A stretch of DNA of 40,069 nt from contig JANRKT010000295.1 in NCBI GenBank assembly GCA_033763355.1, positions 1-40,069 on the forward strand, written 5' to 3'. This DNA comes from JANRKT01 sp033763355 (GTDB lineage: Bacteria > Bacteroidota > Bacteroidia > Chitinophagales > Chitinophagaceae). The notes under the pieces are model-generated. The model worked only from the letters and a program-made list of their open reading frames with translations. It was not told where the DNA came from and searched no databases. Both the position numbers and the translations under genes were made by a program. Shown here one piece after another: positions 1 through 8,769 of the stretch. Each line of letters starts with the position of its first letter. Position 1 is the first letter of the stretch.

Positions 1-1
1 A

Positions 2-475
2 AAACTAAAAGGAATCAATGACAGCCGCTATATTTTATTATGCAATGGTTTTCGTGTGCCATTAACTCCTACGCCTGTTAAAGGAGAATATGTATGCGGC
101 ATCCGCTATCGTGCCTGGCAACCGCCGAGTGCATTGCATCCCACTATCGGCGTGGATACTCCTCTTACGTTTGATATTGTTGATACCTGGAACAGCCGTT
201 CCATCGGTGGCTGCACTTATTATGTATCGCATCCGGGAGGCAGGAGTTATGATACCTTCCCCGTCAATAGTTTTGAAGCCGAGTCAAGACGTGTAAGCCG
301 CTTTGGAAAAACGGAGCATAGCCAGGGCCCGCAGTTTGTAAGAACTTATTTTTCTGTTACGGAACATTATGTAGAAAATAACCGGGCGCCATTTATCTAT
401 GATGCCCCGCCACCGGAAATAAATAATGAATTTCCGTGTACGCTGGATTTGCGGTTGAAGAAGGTGTTTACGTAA
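2..475 (+). CDS. DUF2126 protein, C-terminal fragment
   Basis: The reading frame is open from the first bases of the window, so this is the last ~158 residues of a longer protein. The start-like GTG at 56 is internal. Segments such as YRAWQPPSALHPTIGVD, FDIVDTW and GGCTYYVSHPGGRSYDTFP are typical of the C-terminal end of DUF2126 (COG4196). That domain normally forms the C-terminal two thirds of ~1100-residue proteins with an N-terminal transglutaminase domain. Family knowledge: DUF2126 proteins sit beside transglutaminase-like, ATP-grasp and alpha-E proteins, and the next two genes here are exactly those, although on the opposite strand. The role is unknown but is thought to involve formation or cleavage of peptide or isopeptide bonds. 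The N-terminal part lies outside the window. Confidence 0.85.
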   Translation, partial: KLKGINDSRYILLCNGFRVPLTPTPVKGEYVCGIRYRAWQPPSALHPTIGVDTPLTFDIVDTWNSRSIGGCTYYVSHPGGRSYDTFPVNSFEAESRRVSRFGKTEHSQGPQFVRTYFSVTEHYVENNRAPFIYDAPPPEINNEFPCTLDLRLKKVFT

Positions 476-697
476 AGAAATAAAATGATTTTGGGCCAGG
501 CTGCTGTGCTACTATCATCGCATGGTGTGCGCCTGCCCCGATCATTGGATTGTGTGATGCAGGCGGGGCTGCACACAAACGTTCAATAATTCTATGAGAC
601 AATTTGAATATACACTATAGTTTTCAATATTCTTCTGTTCGTGCTGTTAGTAGGAAGAAATATCAACAGCGAAGTAAAAACGATATTCAGTAGCGCA

Positions 698-1573
698 CTA
701 CTCAATCCTTTTTACATCCACCGATACTTTCAGCTCATGAGAACTGCTGCTCATGATCACTCCTTTTAATGGAATGATATCAAAATAATCGCGGCCCCAG
801 CCAATAGTGATATATTGGTCATTGGCCAATTGATTATTGGTAGGATCAAAATCAACCCAGCCCATTCCCGGAATAAATACGGAGATCCAGGCATGTGACG
901 CATCTACCCCAACCAATTTTTCTTTTCCGGCAGGCGCCAGTGTTTCTAAATATCCGCTTACATATCTTGCAGGCAGCCCCATCGAATGAACACAGGAAAT
1001 GGCAAAGTGTGCAAAGTCCTGGCAAACACCTTTTCTTTCTTTCATTACAACAGATAGCGGAGTAGATACCGTGGTAAAACCGGGTGTAAATTTAAAATCA
1101 GTATGAATGCGTTTGGTTAAATCATATACGGCTTCAAACAATGGTTTGCCGGGAGTAAAAGAAATTTCAGCATAATTTTTTATTTCTGCAGTAGCGGCTG
1201 TTATCCGCGTTGGGTGAGTGAATTGTTTTTCCGCCATCATCTCTCCTGCAGAATTCAGCAGCATATCCCTTACTATTTCCCAGCTTTGAACGGGGTAGTT
1301 TACCGGTGCATCATGCCCGTTTATTTTCTCTACCTGCGACCTCACCGTAACAGTTAATTCTTCATGCTCCTGCTCAATGACGAAATAATACAATTTGTTG
1401 CCAAAAAAATCGGTATGTTCTTCCAGCACATCCGGCAGGGGAGTAATGATGATGTTGAAGGCTTTGCAGGTTTGTTTGTCTGTATTGCGCGGCGTTAATG
1501 CGGCAATATTATGACAAAGGCTCACCTGCTCGTGGTATTGATATTTTGTCGTATGTTCAACTGAATAGAGCAT
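698..1573 (-). CDS. Transglutaminase-like cysteine peptidase-fold protein
   Basis: A 291-residue protein with an N-terminal bacterial transglutaminase-associated beta domain (about residues 1-80) and a transglutaminase-like core. The catalytic triad is visible: Cys184 in RKGVCQDFAHF, His227 in GVDASHAWI and Asp242 in GWVDFDPTNN. There is no signal peptide or membrane segment, so it is probably cytoplasmic. It starts 16 bases after the ATP-grasp/alpha-E gene on the same strand, so the two are almost certainly co-transcribed, and it converges on the DUF2126 gene. Family knowledge (COG1305): such proteins co-occur with COG2307, COG2308 and COG4196 and are predicted to act in synthesis or processing of peptide-like amide bonds. 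No substrate is established. Function beyond the fold is inference. Confidence 0.9.
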   Translation of the reverse strand: MLYSVEHTTKYQYHEQVSLCHNIAALTPRNTDKQTCKAFNIIITPLPDVLEEHTDFFGNKLYYFVIEQEHEELTVTVRSQVEKINGHDAPVNYPVQSWEIVRDMLLNSAGEMMAEKQFTHPTRITAATAEIKNYAEISFTPGKPLFEAVYDLTKRIHTDFKFTPGFTTVSTPLSVVMKERKGVCQDFAHFAISCVHSMGLPARYVSGYLETLAPAGKEKLVGVDASHAWISVFIPGMGWVDFDPTNNQLANDQYITIGWGRDYFDIIPLKGVIMSSSSHELKVSVDVKRIE

Positions 1574-1589
1574 GATATACGTTCTGCGG

Positions 1590-4169
1590 TCAGATAAGGT
1601 TGGCAGTGAATAATTGTTTTTGTATCTGGCTGTGTTTAAAATAAGTTTTTGAGATCAGCAGGGAGGTATCTGCGACCAGTGAATACAGTTTGTCTAAAAA
1701 AACAGTCAGCGAAGCATAGTCTGCGGTAACGGGATCAAACTTTGTTAATGCAGTTACATCCGCCAGTTTTAATAAGGAGTCGGCTTCCTGGATATTGCGC
1801 TGCTTGTTGCTTAATTGTATTTCTTTTCCTTCTTTCGGCAAAAGTGAAATGTATCGTTTTATTTTTTTTACCAGGTAAGCCAATGATTTGGGATAGTTGG
1901 TATCGAGCATCAGCAATTCCAGCGCCAGGGGCAATTGCAAATGATCCCGGTAAGTGTATCGGTAAGTAATCAAGCTTTGACCGGCGATCATGACGGATTC
2001 AAGCAGTTCATGTTCTGTTTGTTCATCCTGATTTTTTTGAAACACAGTTCTTAACAAAGTAATGAGATAAAGCGATTGCTCTATTTTTCTTCCCAGGTCC
2101 ATGATATTCCACCCCTGTTCTCTCCGCACACTTTCCCGGTTCATTCCGAGAAAAGCAAACATGGATGTGTTCAATGAATCAATACTGCTTATCATCCGCA
2201 GATGATCAGTATGGGTATCGGCTTTCGCTTTATTCCATTCGTCTTCCATCTGGCGAAGCACCCGCCATGTATCCAGCGCCCAGAAATTGCGGACACTATA
2301 TACCGCATTTTTCAATAAGTAAAGATTATGACTGAGGCTGCCATTTCTTTTTTCATTGTATAAAATATCGGTTAGCTCCGTCCAGGGTTTTGCGTATTGC
2401 GCTGCTCTTTTTGCAGGATGGCTGTCTTCGAAAAAACCCGGGAATGTATAAGTGCACTGCGTTACTGTTTGCAGCAATATGGCTTCCGTATTTTCATCAT
2501 CGGCAACAAATGTTTTATTGCTTTGAAGCAGCCGTTGCATAACAGTACGCTGAAGCCGGGCATTATGAATAACTCTTTCCGTATAGCGCCCCACCCAAAA
2601 AAGATTCTCTGCCGTATGACTTGGCAGTGATCTCTTTAATATCTTATGTTGTAATGTATCGGTATGCAGTTGCAGGCTCACGGGTTGCTCTTGTTCATCG
2701 TCTGCGGATATAACCCATGTATCTTTACTGATACCGCCGAGCTGATTGGAGATGATAAAACTATTGGCGGAGGTATTGGTACGGGTGAGGCCGCCGGGCA
2801 TTGCGATATAACTATTGTTGTGACTTACCAAAAAACTTCTGAACAGCGAATGACCGGCTACTATTTTCCCATCAAGCCAGGATGGAGTGGATGAGAAATT
2901 AATTTTTTCCTGTCCTACATACAGGTAAGGGTTTGCCTTCATTTCTTGTATCAGATCTTCTGCCTGTACTGATGATAATGAAGCTCCGTCAATAGCAGAA
3001 CGGGTGCCTGCAATATTGCGAAAGATCTTTCTTACCACCAGTGTTTTTAAATTGGCTATTACATAATTCATTTCTTTGGGCTGGCCGCACCACCAGGTAG
3101 CGATGGTTGGCATGATCAGTTCTGTTCCGAAAAAATGCCTTGCTATAGCAGGTAAAAAAGGCATAAGCCCAGCACTCTCCACAATGCTGCTGCCAAGCGG
3201 GTTGGCAATGGCAACATTACCTTTTCGTACCACCTGCAGAAGACCTGCGACACCCAGCAATGAATCGCTTTTCAATTCCAGCGGATCACAATACACATCA
3301 TCCAGCCTTCTTAAAATCACATCCACTTTTTCTAAACCATCAATAGTTTTTAACCATACATAGTTATCTTTTACCATCAGGTCATTGCCCTGTACTAATG
3401 TAAGACCGAGATAAGCGGCGAGATAAGAATGTTCGAAATAGGTTTCGTTTTCCGGGCCGGGTGTAAGGATAACTATTCTCGGATTATCTGAATTTCTCGG
3501 AGCAATACTTGTCAAGGCCTGTTGCAATGAATCAAAATAAGGCGATAATCTTTTTACATTTAAGTTGGAAAACAATTCTGGTAAAACACTTGACATCGCA
3601 AACCTGTTTTCCAATGCATAGCCGGATCCGGATGGCGCCTGTGTACGATCGCTTATGATCCATAAACGTCCGTCTATACCGCGGGCCATATCAGCCGCAT
3701 ATAAAACTAAGTGCGGGTCGCCTGGTAATTTGATATTGACACAGGAGCGGAGAAAGCCGGGATGCATGTAAATCAATTCCTGCGGTATGATACCATTTCT
3801 TATCAATGTTTGCGGGCCATAAATATCCTTCAGCAGCAGGTCAAACAATCCGGCACGCTGAATCAAACCTGCATTGATCGTTTCCCATTCATGGGCGGTT
3901 ATCAGTTGAGGGATAGGGTCCAGTTCCCAGGGACGTGTTTGCCCGGAAGGGTCTTTGTAGATATTGTAGGCTACACCGTTTTCTTTCAGCAGTCTTAAAA
4001 TGTCGGCATCACGGTTCTGCAATTCGGTATATCCCAACTGGTGAAGAGAAGAAAAAAAAGTTTGCCAGTCGGGCCTGAAGCCATTGTTTTCCGTAAAAAG
4101 TTCATTGAAAGAATTGGAGGCGGGTATGTATTGTTGCAATATGTCAGGAACAGCGCTATGGTCGGGCAT
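1590..4169 (-). CDS. Circularly permuted ATP-grasp / alpha-E fusion protein
   Basis: An 859-residue fusion. Residues ~1-490 match the circularly permuted ATP-grasp family (COG2308). Visible blocks include WELDPIPQLI, VLYAADMARG with ISDRTQAPSGSGYALENR, LRRLDDVYCDPLEL and ANPLGSSIVESAGL. Residues ~514-859 form an alpha-E domain (COG2307), entered through SHTAENLFWVGRYTERV and otherwise helical. In many bacteria these are two adjacent genes; here they are one chain. ATP-grasp enzymes form amide bonds through acyl phosphates, so this is probably the ligase of the set, with the alpha-E domain as partner or scaffold. The transglutaminase gene follows after 16 bases. The NamZ-like gene lies 86 bases upstream and may be a separate unit. 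The substrate is unknown. Confidence 0.9.
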   Translation of the reverse strand: MPDHSAVPDILQQYIPASNSFNELFTENNGFRPDWQTFFSSLHQLGYTELQNRDADILRLLKENGVAYNIYKDPSGQTRPWELDPIPQLITAHEWETINAGLIQRAGLFDLLLKDIYGPQTLIRNGIIPQELIYMHPGFLRSCVNIKLPGDPHLVLYAADMARGIDGRLWIISDRTQAPSGSGYALENRFAMSSVLPELFSNLNVKRLSPYFDSLQQALTSIAPRNSDNPRIVILTPGPENETYFEHSYLAAYLGLTLVQGNDLMVKDNYVWLKTIDGLEKVDVILRRLDDVYCDPLELKSDSLLGVAGLLQVVRKGNVAIANPLGSSIVESAGLMPFLPAIARHFFGTELIMPTIATWWCGQPKEMNYVIANLKTLVVRKIFRNIAGTRSAIDGASLSSVQAEDLIQEMKANPYLYVGQEKINFSSTPSWLDGKIVAGHSLFRSFLVSHNNSYIAMPGGLTRTNTSANSFIISNQLGGISKDTWVISADDEQEQPVSLQLHTDTLQHKILKRSLPSHTAENLFWVGRYTERVIHNARLQRTVMQRLLQSNKTFVADDENTEAILLQTVTQCTYTFPGFFEDSHPAKRAAQYAKPWTELTDILYNEKRNGSLSHNLYLLKNAVYSVRNFWALDTWRVLRQMEDEWNKAKADTHTDHLRMISSIDSLNTSMFAFLGMNRESVRREQGWNIMDLGRKIEQSLYLITLLRTVFQKNQDEQTEHELLESVMIAGQSLITYRYTYRDHLQLPLALELLMLDTNYPKSLAYLVKKIKRYISLLPKEGKEIQLSNKQRNIQEADSLLKLADVTALTKFDPVTADYASLTVFLDKLYSLVADTSLLISKTYFKHSQIQKQLFTANLI

Positions 4170-4255
4170 TGATGATCTCGTCTTTGATGGATAAAAATAA
4201 CGAAATAATCAAGTTGTTTCTTTTAATTTCAATAAGGATGTGGATATCTTCAACT

Positions 4256-5566
4256 TTATTCAAAATCTTCGTACAGTAAATACTTATTTCTTATCTTTTT
4301 AAATTCACTCAATGCAGGCTCCCAGCTTTTTCTTATTTCATCTTCGCTTTTGCCGGATTTGATCTGCTGCCATAATTCGTTATTACCTGCAAGTTTATTA
4401 AAGAATGATTCTTCCATCCTTCCTGATTTGGGAAGAATAAAGAAACTGTCTTTTTGGGGAAATAAACTGTAAGCTCCTGTTAGCCAGTTCAGTTGCACTT
4501 TATTATTTATGCTCTTCAAAACTTCTTCCGGAGTGCCACTCAGATTCCATCCATAGCATTTTTGTCCGTATAGCTTGGAACTTTTTGCTCCTTCATTCGG
4601 ATTTGGTGTGAATGAATACAAATTCTTTGGCAGCGACGGATGACCAAATACCTGGAATTGCTTGTTGGTTCCCCTGCCTTCACTCAGTACCGTGCCTTCA
4701 AAAAAACAGGTGGAAGGATAAAGATAAATGGACTGGATATTCGGAAGATTGGGTGATGGCCTGACCGGCAAAACGTATTTGCTCTTGTGTGTATAGTTTG
4801 CGTTTTTAATAACCTGGAAATGAAAAGGCGTGTCAACTGAATTTTGTGCTGTTTTGTAATAAGCGTATTTTTCTTTCGCTTTCTCATTCAGCCATCCTTC
4901 TCCGGCAATCATAAATGCATATTCGGCAATGGTCATACCATATACAACGGGTACCGGTTGCATGCCGATAAATGACTTATATTTTTTATCCAGTACGGGG
5001 CCATCAACATAATGACCGTTCGGGTTGGGCCTGTCAAGTATCATCAGCGGTTTACTGTTTTCAAAAGCCGCTTCCATAAATTCTTCCAATGAAGAGATAT
5101 AAGTATAGAAACGAACGCCGACATCCTGTATATCGAAGATGAGCAGATCCACTTTTGCGAGGTCTTCAGCAGAGGGCCTTCTTTTTGATCCGTACAATGA
5201 AACTACAGGAATACCGGTTTTTTTATCTGTATAATTACCAACCTTCTCACCTGCACCGGCCGTGCCCCTGAACCCATGCTCCGGGCCAAAAATCAATTTT
5301 ATATCAACACCAAGTTTTAATAATGTATCAACCAAATGCGTATTGCCGACCATTGAAGTTTGATTGGCGAATATGCCGACCTTTTTTCCTTTGATCAATG
5401 GCAGGTAAACATTGATGCGTTCGGCGGCGGGAATGATGCGGGGTTGTGGTTTGGGTTTCTTTTTCCCTGGCTTTACAACTTCAGTTTTTTTTGTGCCTGG
5501 TAAAGATTGTGCAGGTAAATTAAATGAGATTACAATACAAAGAAGTACGATTTTCAGTGGTTTCAT
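4256..5566 (-). CDS. DUF1343 / NamZ-type exo-beta-N-acetylmuramidase
   Basis: A 436-residue exported protein. The N-terminus (KIVLLCIVISF then NLPAQS) is a signal peptide, followed by a Lys/Pro-rich linker (residues ~25-45). The DUF1343 (PF07075) body shows KVGIFANQTS, IFGPEHGFRG, DLLIFDIQDVGVRFYTYI and LDRPNPNG. Family knowledge: NamZ from Bacillus subtilis and a Tannerella forsythia homologue remove terminal N-acetylmuramic acid from peptidoglycan fragments (GH171), so this protein probably acts in the periplasm in cell-wall recycling or scavenging. The Asp/Glu-rich FGPEHG and FDIQDVG stretches are the conserved core. No other muramic-acid genes are adjacent, so the exact substrate is inferred from family alone. 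It is the likely first gene of a minus-strand run. Confidence 0.88.
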   Translation of the reverse strand: MKPLKIVLLCIVISFNLPAQSLPGTKKTEVVKPGKKKPKPQPRIIPAAERINVYLPLIKGKKVGIFANQTSMVGNTHLVDTLLKLGVDIKLIFGPEHGFRGTAGAGEKVGNYTDKKTGIPVVSLYGSKRRPSAEDLAKVDLLIFDIQDVGVRFYTYISSLEEFMEAAFENSKPLMILDRPNPNGHYVDGPVLDKKYKSFIGMQPVPVVYGMTIAEYAFMIAGEGWLNEKAKEKYAYYKTAQNSVDTPFHFQVIKNANYTHKSKYVLPVRPSPNLPNIQSIYLYPSTCFFEGTVLSEGRGTNKQFQVFGHPSLPKNLYSFTPNPNEGAKSSKLYGQKCYGWNLSGTPEEVLKSINNKVQLNWLTGAYSLFPQKDSFFILPKSGRMEESFFNKLAGNNELWQQIKSGKSEDEIRKSWEPALSEFKKIRNKYLLYEDFE

Positions 5567-5762
5567 AAAGAATAATGATTATTCAAATATCTGAAAAAAT
5601 AAGTGAGTAAAAAGTAAAAGATTTGGGCTACCTTTCGAGCTTATTTTCCGTCGTTCTTTAACCGTTTTGTCACCTGAAATGTTCAGTAGTAATACTGGAA
5701 GCACAAGTGAGTGACACAAGCAAAGGTGATAAGAATTGAGGAAGCTGAACCAAAAAAAATAT

Positions 5763-6218
5763 ATGCAACAAGTACAAAATGGAGATGTAGTGAAAGTGCA
5801 CTACACAGGACGTCTTACCGACGGAACGCAGTTTGATTCATCGGCAGGCAGGGAACCCCTTGAGTTTACTGTTGGCGCCGGGCAAATGATTAAAGGTTTT
5901 GATGATGGTGTGTTAGGTATGAGCGTGGGTGAAAAGAAAACAATACAGATACCTCCAGGCGATGCTTACGGGGAAAGAGATGAAGAAGCAGTAATTGAAT
6001 TTCCGGTGGAAAATGTACCTGAAGGGATGAAGCTTGAAGCGGGTATGCAGTTAACACTCCGCAACCAGAATGGTAACCCCATCCAGGTAATTGTGGCCGA
6101 AGTAAAGGAAGATGTGGTGGTAATGGACGCCAATCATTTTCTTGCAGGGCAAGAATTGATTTTTGATATTGAACTGATGAATATTTCAGGCGGTAAGTCA
6201 AGAATTATCATGCCCTGA
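5763..6218 (+). CDS. SlyD-like FKBP peptidyl-prolyl isomerase
   Basis: A 151-residue FKBP with the SlyD layout. An N-terminal FKBP half (VKVHYTGRLTDG, GQMIKGFDDGVLGM, GEKKTI) is interrupted by the insert-in-flap chaperone domain (about residues 67-120), and the FKBP fold closes with DANHFLAGQELIFDIELM. It catalyses prolyl cis-trans isomerisation and holds unfolded chains, probably in the cytoplasm as no signal is present. The long histidine/cysteine-rich metal-binding tail of E. coli SlyD is absent; the protein ends shortly after the fold. I chose ATG 5763, which aligns with the family N-terminus, over an in-frame TTG at 5736. It is followed by a strong inverted repeat and a convergent gene. 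Confidence 0.9.
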   Translation: MQQVQNGDVVKVHYTGRLTDGTQFDSSAGREPLEFTVGAGQMIKGFDDGVLGMSVGEKKTIQIPPGDAYGERDEEAVIEFPVENVPEGMKLEAGMQLTLRNQNGNPIQVIVAEVKEDVVVMDANHFLAGQELIFDIELMNISGGKSRIIMP

Positions 6219-6227
6219 TATGGTTTA

Positions 6228-6278
6228 AAGTTTGAGGTTTGATATTTGAAACTGGAGTTAACTTCAAACCTCAAACTT
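6228..6278. terminator. Perfect 15-bp inverted repeat between convergent genes
   Basis: Arms 6228-6242 (AAGTTTGAGGTTTGA) and 6264-6278 are exact reverse complements around a 21-nt loop. It fills the 66-bp gap between two converging genes and is flanked by short T/A runs, so a bidirectional terminator is likely. The arms are AT-rich with a long loop, so a repeat-derived element is an alternative. Confidence 0.55.
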
Positions 6279-6284
6279 GTAATT

Positions 6285-6830
6285 TTATTTCCTGTTCAGC
6301 CACCAGCCCAGCCATATTCCGCACAATCCCCACGATACCAGCGAATCAATAAGATGGGTTGATGCACCCGGGTTTTGAAACCAGATGTGCCCCGAATAGG
6401 GAATGAAAAGATAACCGGCGAGCCCGATAAATACTGAGCCAAGAAAAATATTGGTAAATGTTGAATTGGTCATTTTCATCAGCACCCAGCATACCATTAA
6501 TGCTGCAATAACATCAACCAGCAAACCCCTGATGATATTGGTGGTCATATCGGTGTTGTAAGCTTTGTGGTAGCCAACTACTGCCCAGGGTTTGCCCTGC
6601 ATACTTTCAGCTGCTTTTTGTCTTTCTTCTGCAGTGGCAGTTTCATCAACAGCGGGTATCATGTACTGGCCATCATCAGAAAACTGGCTGCTCAGGAACT
6701 GGATAATGCTGTCCTGGTTTGCAGCTTTCCGGTATTCTTTACCATGCAGGTTCAATACCGTCCATGATAAAGTTTGCCACAAAAAAACAAGGATGCCGCC
6801 AACAATGGCGCCGACAAGCAATTTTTTCAT
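6285..6830 (-). CDS. Hypothetical membrane protein, four predicted helices
   Basis: A 181-residue protein I do not recognise. A first membrane helix (residues ~4-22) is followed by a ~75-residue soluble loop, probably extracytoplasmic, rich in Gln, Asp and Glu. Three further hydrophobic segments lie at ~99-118, ~125-145 and ~158-178. The C-terminus (WGLCGIWLGWWLNRK) is Trp-rich. No catalytic motif is apparent. The gene converges on the SlyD-like gene and is divergent from pepT. On its own strand a TTG-N20-TAATTTAC pair sits upstream of the ATG, which resembles a Bacteroidota promoter. A real gene is supported by its length, its coherent topology and its ATG start. Confidence 0.7.
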   Translation of the reverse strand: MKKLLVGAIVGGILVFLWQTLSWTVLNLHGKEYRKAANQDSIIQFLSSQFSDDGQYMIPAVDETATAEERQKAAESMQGKPWAVVGYHKAYNTDMTTNIIRGLLVDVIAALMVCWVLMKMTNSTFTNIFLGSVFIGLAGYLFIPYSGHIWFQNPGASTHLIDSLVSWGLCGIWLGWWLNRK

Positions 6831-6971
6831 ATCTGTTTGTTTTGGTTTACAGTAAATTAAACACTTTAATCGGGATATACAAGATTTTTGTTTGCATGCC
6901 CCCTGTTCCTTTAACCTTGTGCCTTGATCCTAGTCACTCTTTTTCCCTTTATTTTGCTTTAAAATCAAAAC

Positions 6972-8234
6972 ATGTTCAGCAATTACCGGTTTACGGTAGC
7001 AGAAAGGTTTATAAGGTATGTTCAGATAGACACGCAGTCCGACCCCAACAGTAAGCTGCAGCCTTCAACAGCAAAACAAAAAGATTTATCTGCTTTGCTG
7101 GTAAAAGAATTAAAAGACATGGGAACAACAGACGTACAGCTTGATGAGTACGGGTATGTTTATGCAACTGTTCCGGCAAATACAAATAAAAAAGTACCGG
7201 TTATTTGTTTTTGCGCACATGTGGATACATCACCTGATTGCAGCGGAACGGGAGTAAAACCGGTAGTACATAAAAATTTTGACGGGAATGATATTATTTT
7301 GCCCGATGACACAACACAGGTTATAACAGTAAAAGATAACCCTTACCTGCTTGAAAAAAAAGGAGAAGATATCATTACAGCTTCCGGCTCAACATTGCTT
7401 GGCGCCGATGACAAAGCAGGCGTTGCAGTTATTATGGATATGGTGAGTTATTTAACCGCACACCCCGAAATTGAGCATGGCGAAATAAAAATCCTTTTTA
7501 CACCCGATGAAGAAATCGGAAGGGGTGTTGATAAGGTTGACATGAAAAAGCTTGCTGCAGATTTTGGTTATACCCTTGATGCAGGCGAAAGGGGTTCTTT
7601 TGAAGATGAAACATTTTCGGCAGATGGCGCCGCCGTTACCATTTATGGCGTAAGCGCCCATCCAGGTTATGCAAAAGGCAAACTGGTAAATGCAATGAAA
7701 GTTGCGGCGGCTTTTATTGAATCTTTGCCGAAAGATGCTTTATCTCCCGAAACTACCGGAGGAAGACAGGGCTTTGTGCACCCCATACAAACGGATGGTA
7801 TTGCAGAAAAAGCAACTATTCAGTTCATCATCCGCGATTTTGATACAGCAAAGCTGAAAGAATACGAAGAACTCCTGCAGCAAAAACTCAATGAAACACT
7901 CACGCAGTTTCCCGGAGCAAAAGCTGTTTTTGAAATAAAGGAGCAATACCGGAACATGAAAGAAGTATTAGATAAATATCCTCAGGTATCTGCTTATGCT
8001 GAAGAAGCCATTAAGCGTGCCGGGATAACCTTAAAGAAGATGAGTGCAAGGGGCGGCACCGATGGTTCCCGTTTATCATTTATGGGTTTGCCCTGCCCCA
8101 ACATTTTTACCGGCGAAATGGCTTTTCACGGCAAGCATGAGTATGTAAGCATACAGGATATGCAAAAATCTGTTGAAACCATTATGCACCTTACAATGAT
8201 TTGGTGCGAAAGGAGCCCGGTAAGCAGGTATTAA
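6972..8234 (+). CDS. pepT: Peptidase T (tripeptide aminopeptidase)
   Basis: A 420-residue cytosolic M20B metallopeptidase that removes the N-terminal residue of tripeptides. The dinuclear zinc site is readable: His83 and Asp85 in CAHVDTSPD, Asp146 in LLGADDKAG, and Glu180/Glu181 in FTPDEEIGRG. The dimerisation or lid domain contains VSAHPGYAKGKLVNAMK, and the final metal ligand region is TGEMAFHGKHEY near the C-terminus. Length matches the family (about 405-420). The ATG at 6972 gives the standard N-terminus (RFTVAERFIRYVQIDTQSDP). It appears monocistronic, between a divergent membrane protein and a convergent one. Confidence 0.95.
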   Translation: MFSNYRFTVAERFIRYVQIDTQSDPNSKLQPSTAKQKDLSALLVKELKDMGTTDVQLDEYGYVYATVPANTNKKVPVICFCAHVDTSPDCSGTGVKPVVHKNFDGNDIILPDDTTQVITVKDNPYLLEKKGEDIITASGSTLLGADDKAGVAVIMDMVSYLTAHPEIEHGEIKILFTPDEEIGRGVDKVDMKKLAADFGYTLDAGERGSFEDETFSADGAAVTIYGVSAHPGYAKGKLVNAMKVAAAFIESLPKDALSPETTGGRQGFVHPIQTDGIAEKATIQFIIRDFDTAKLKEYEELLQQKLNETLTQFPGAKAVFEIKEQYRNMKEVLDKYPQVSAYAEEAIKRAGITLKKMSARGGTDGSRLSFMGLPCPNIFTGEMAFHGKHEYVSIQDMQKSVETIMHLTMIWCERSPVSRY

Positions 8235-8260
8235 ACTTTGGATAAAGCAAAGCTTACAAT

Positions 8261-8623
8261 TTATGAAGCGATGTATTTTGCTTCAGGCCCCTGCCATATC
8301 CTCATATACCAGTAAATGGGGAAGCCAATAATGCTTGCAAACACAAATACCAGCACCCAGATGAGTTTTTCATTGCTGTCAATAAACTTGTTGTTCAATG
8401 CATGCATAATGTAGTAAATCAATAACCCGATACTGAAGAGGCCCAGGAGCAATGCAATCAGCACCATCCAGAATACATCTGTAAGAATGGGGAAGGGCAT
8501 GTCCTCGTGCCGGTGCATGATGGCGTCCCTTACCAGGAAGCCGATGGAGAAGAAATAAACGATAAGCAAAACAAATGGTATGAAAGTAAGTATGCCCGAA
8601 ATGATTTTACTGCTGCGTGTCAT
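8261..8623 (-). CDS. Small hypothetical membrane protein
   Basis: A 120-residue protein with three hydrophobic helices (about residues 9-32, 49-73 and 87-106). The last, with a NEKLIWVLVFVF entry and GFPIYWYMRIW exit, resembles the short phospholipase-D nuclease N-terminal-like (PLDc_N) membrane module found in many Bacteroidota proteins, but no nuclease domain follows. The loop between helices 1 and 2 carries RHEDMP. No enzymatic residues stand out. It converges on pepT and diverges from the SPFH gene. A good promoter-like pair lies upstream. Function unknown. Confidence 0.7.
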   Translation of the reverse strand: MTRSSKIISGILTFIPFVLLIVYFFSIGFLVRDAIMHRHEDMPFPILTDVFWMVLIALLLGLFSIGLLIYYIMHALNNKFIDSNEKLIWVLVFVFASIIGFPIYWYMRIWQGPEAKYIAS

Positions 8624-8639
8624 GTCAGTAAGGTTTGGT

Positions 8640-8670
8640 AAAAGTTATAAATATTTACAGAAATAATCAA
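8640..8670 (-). promoter_or_regulatory. Candidate Bacteroidota promoter
   Basis: On the minus strand TTG (8670-8668) is separated by 20 bp from TAACTTTT (8647-8640), one base away from the TAnnTTTG -7 consensus. The start codon of the 120-residue membrane protein lies 16 bp beyond. Prediction only. Confidence 0.4.
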
Positions 8671-8769
8671 TTGCATTTTTATGGGCGGTGCTTTTCTGTC
8701 AGCCAGGTTTCCTTTGTATGGATGATTATCTGAAATGTACTACCTTCAGCCCCTCCAAAACTTAAGCAT

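Noticed and set aside
90..296. 68-residue open frame inside the DUF2126 fragment
   Set aside because: Another frame of a well-supported domain; no homology-like features.
476..697. tRNA-like or structured RNA in the gap after DUF2126
   Set aside because: A CGCCTGC/GCAGGCG pair is present, but no cloverleaf, T-run or conserved RNA pattern; possibly only a weak bidirectional terminator.
4684..4887. Basic 67-residue frame inside the NamZ-like gene
   Set aside because: Same strand, shifted frame within a conserved gene; composition is that of a shadow.
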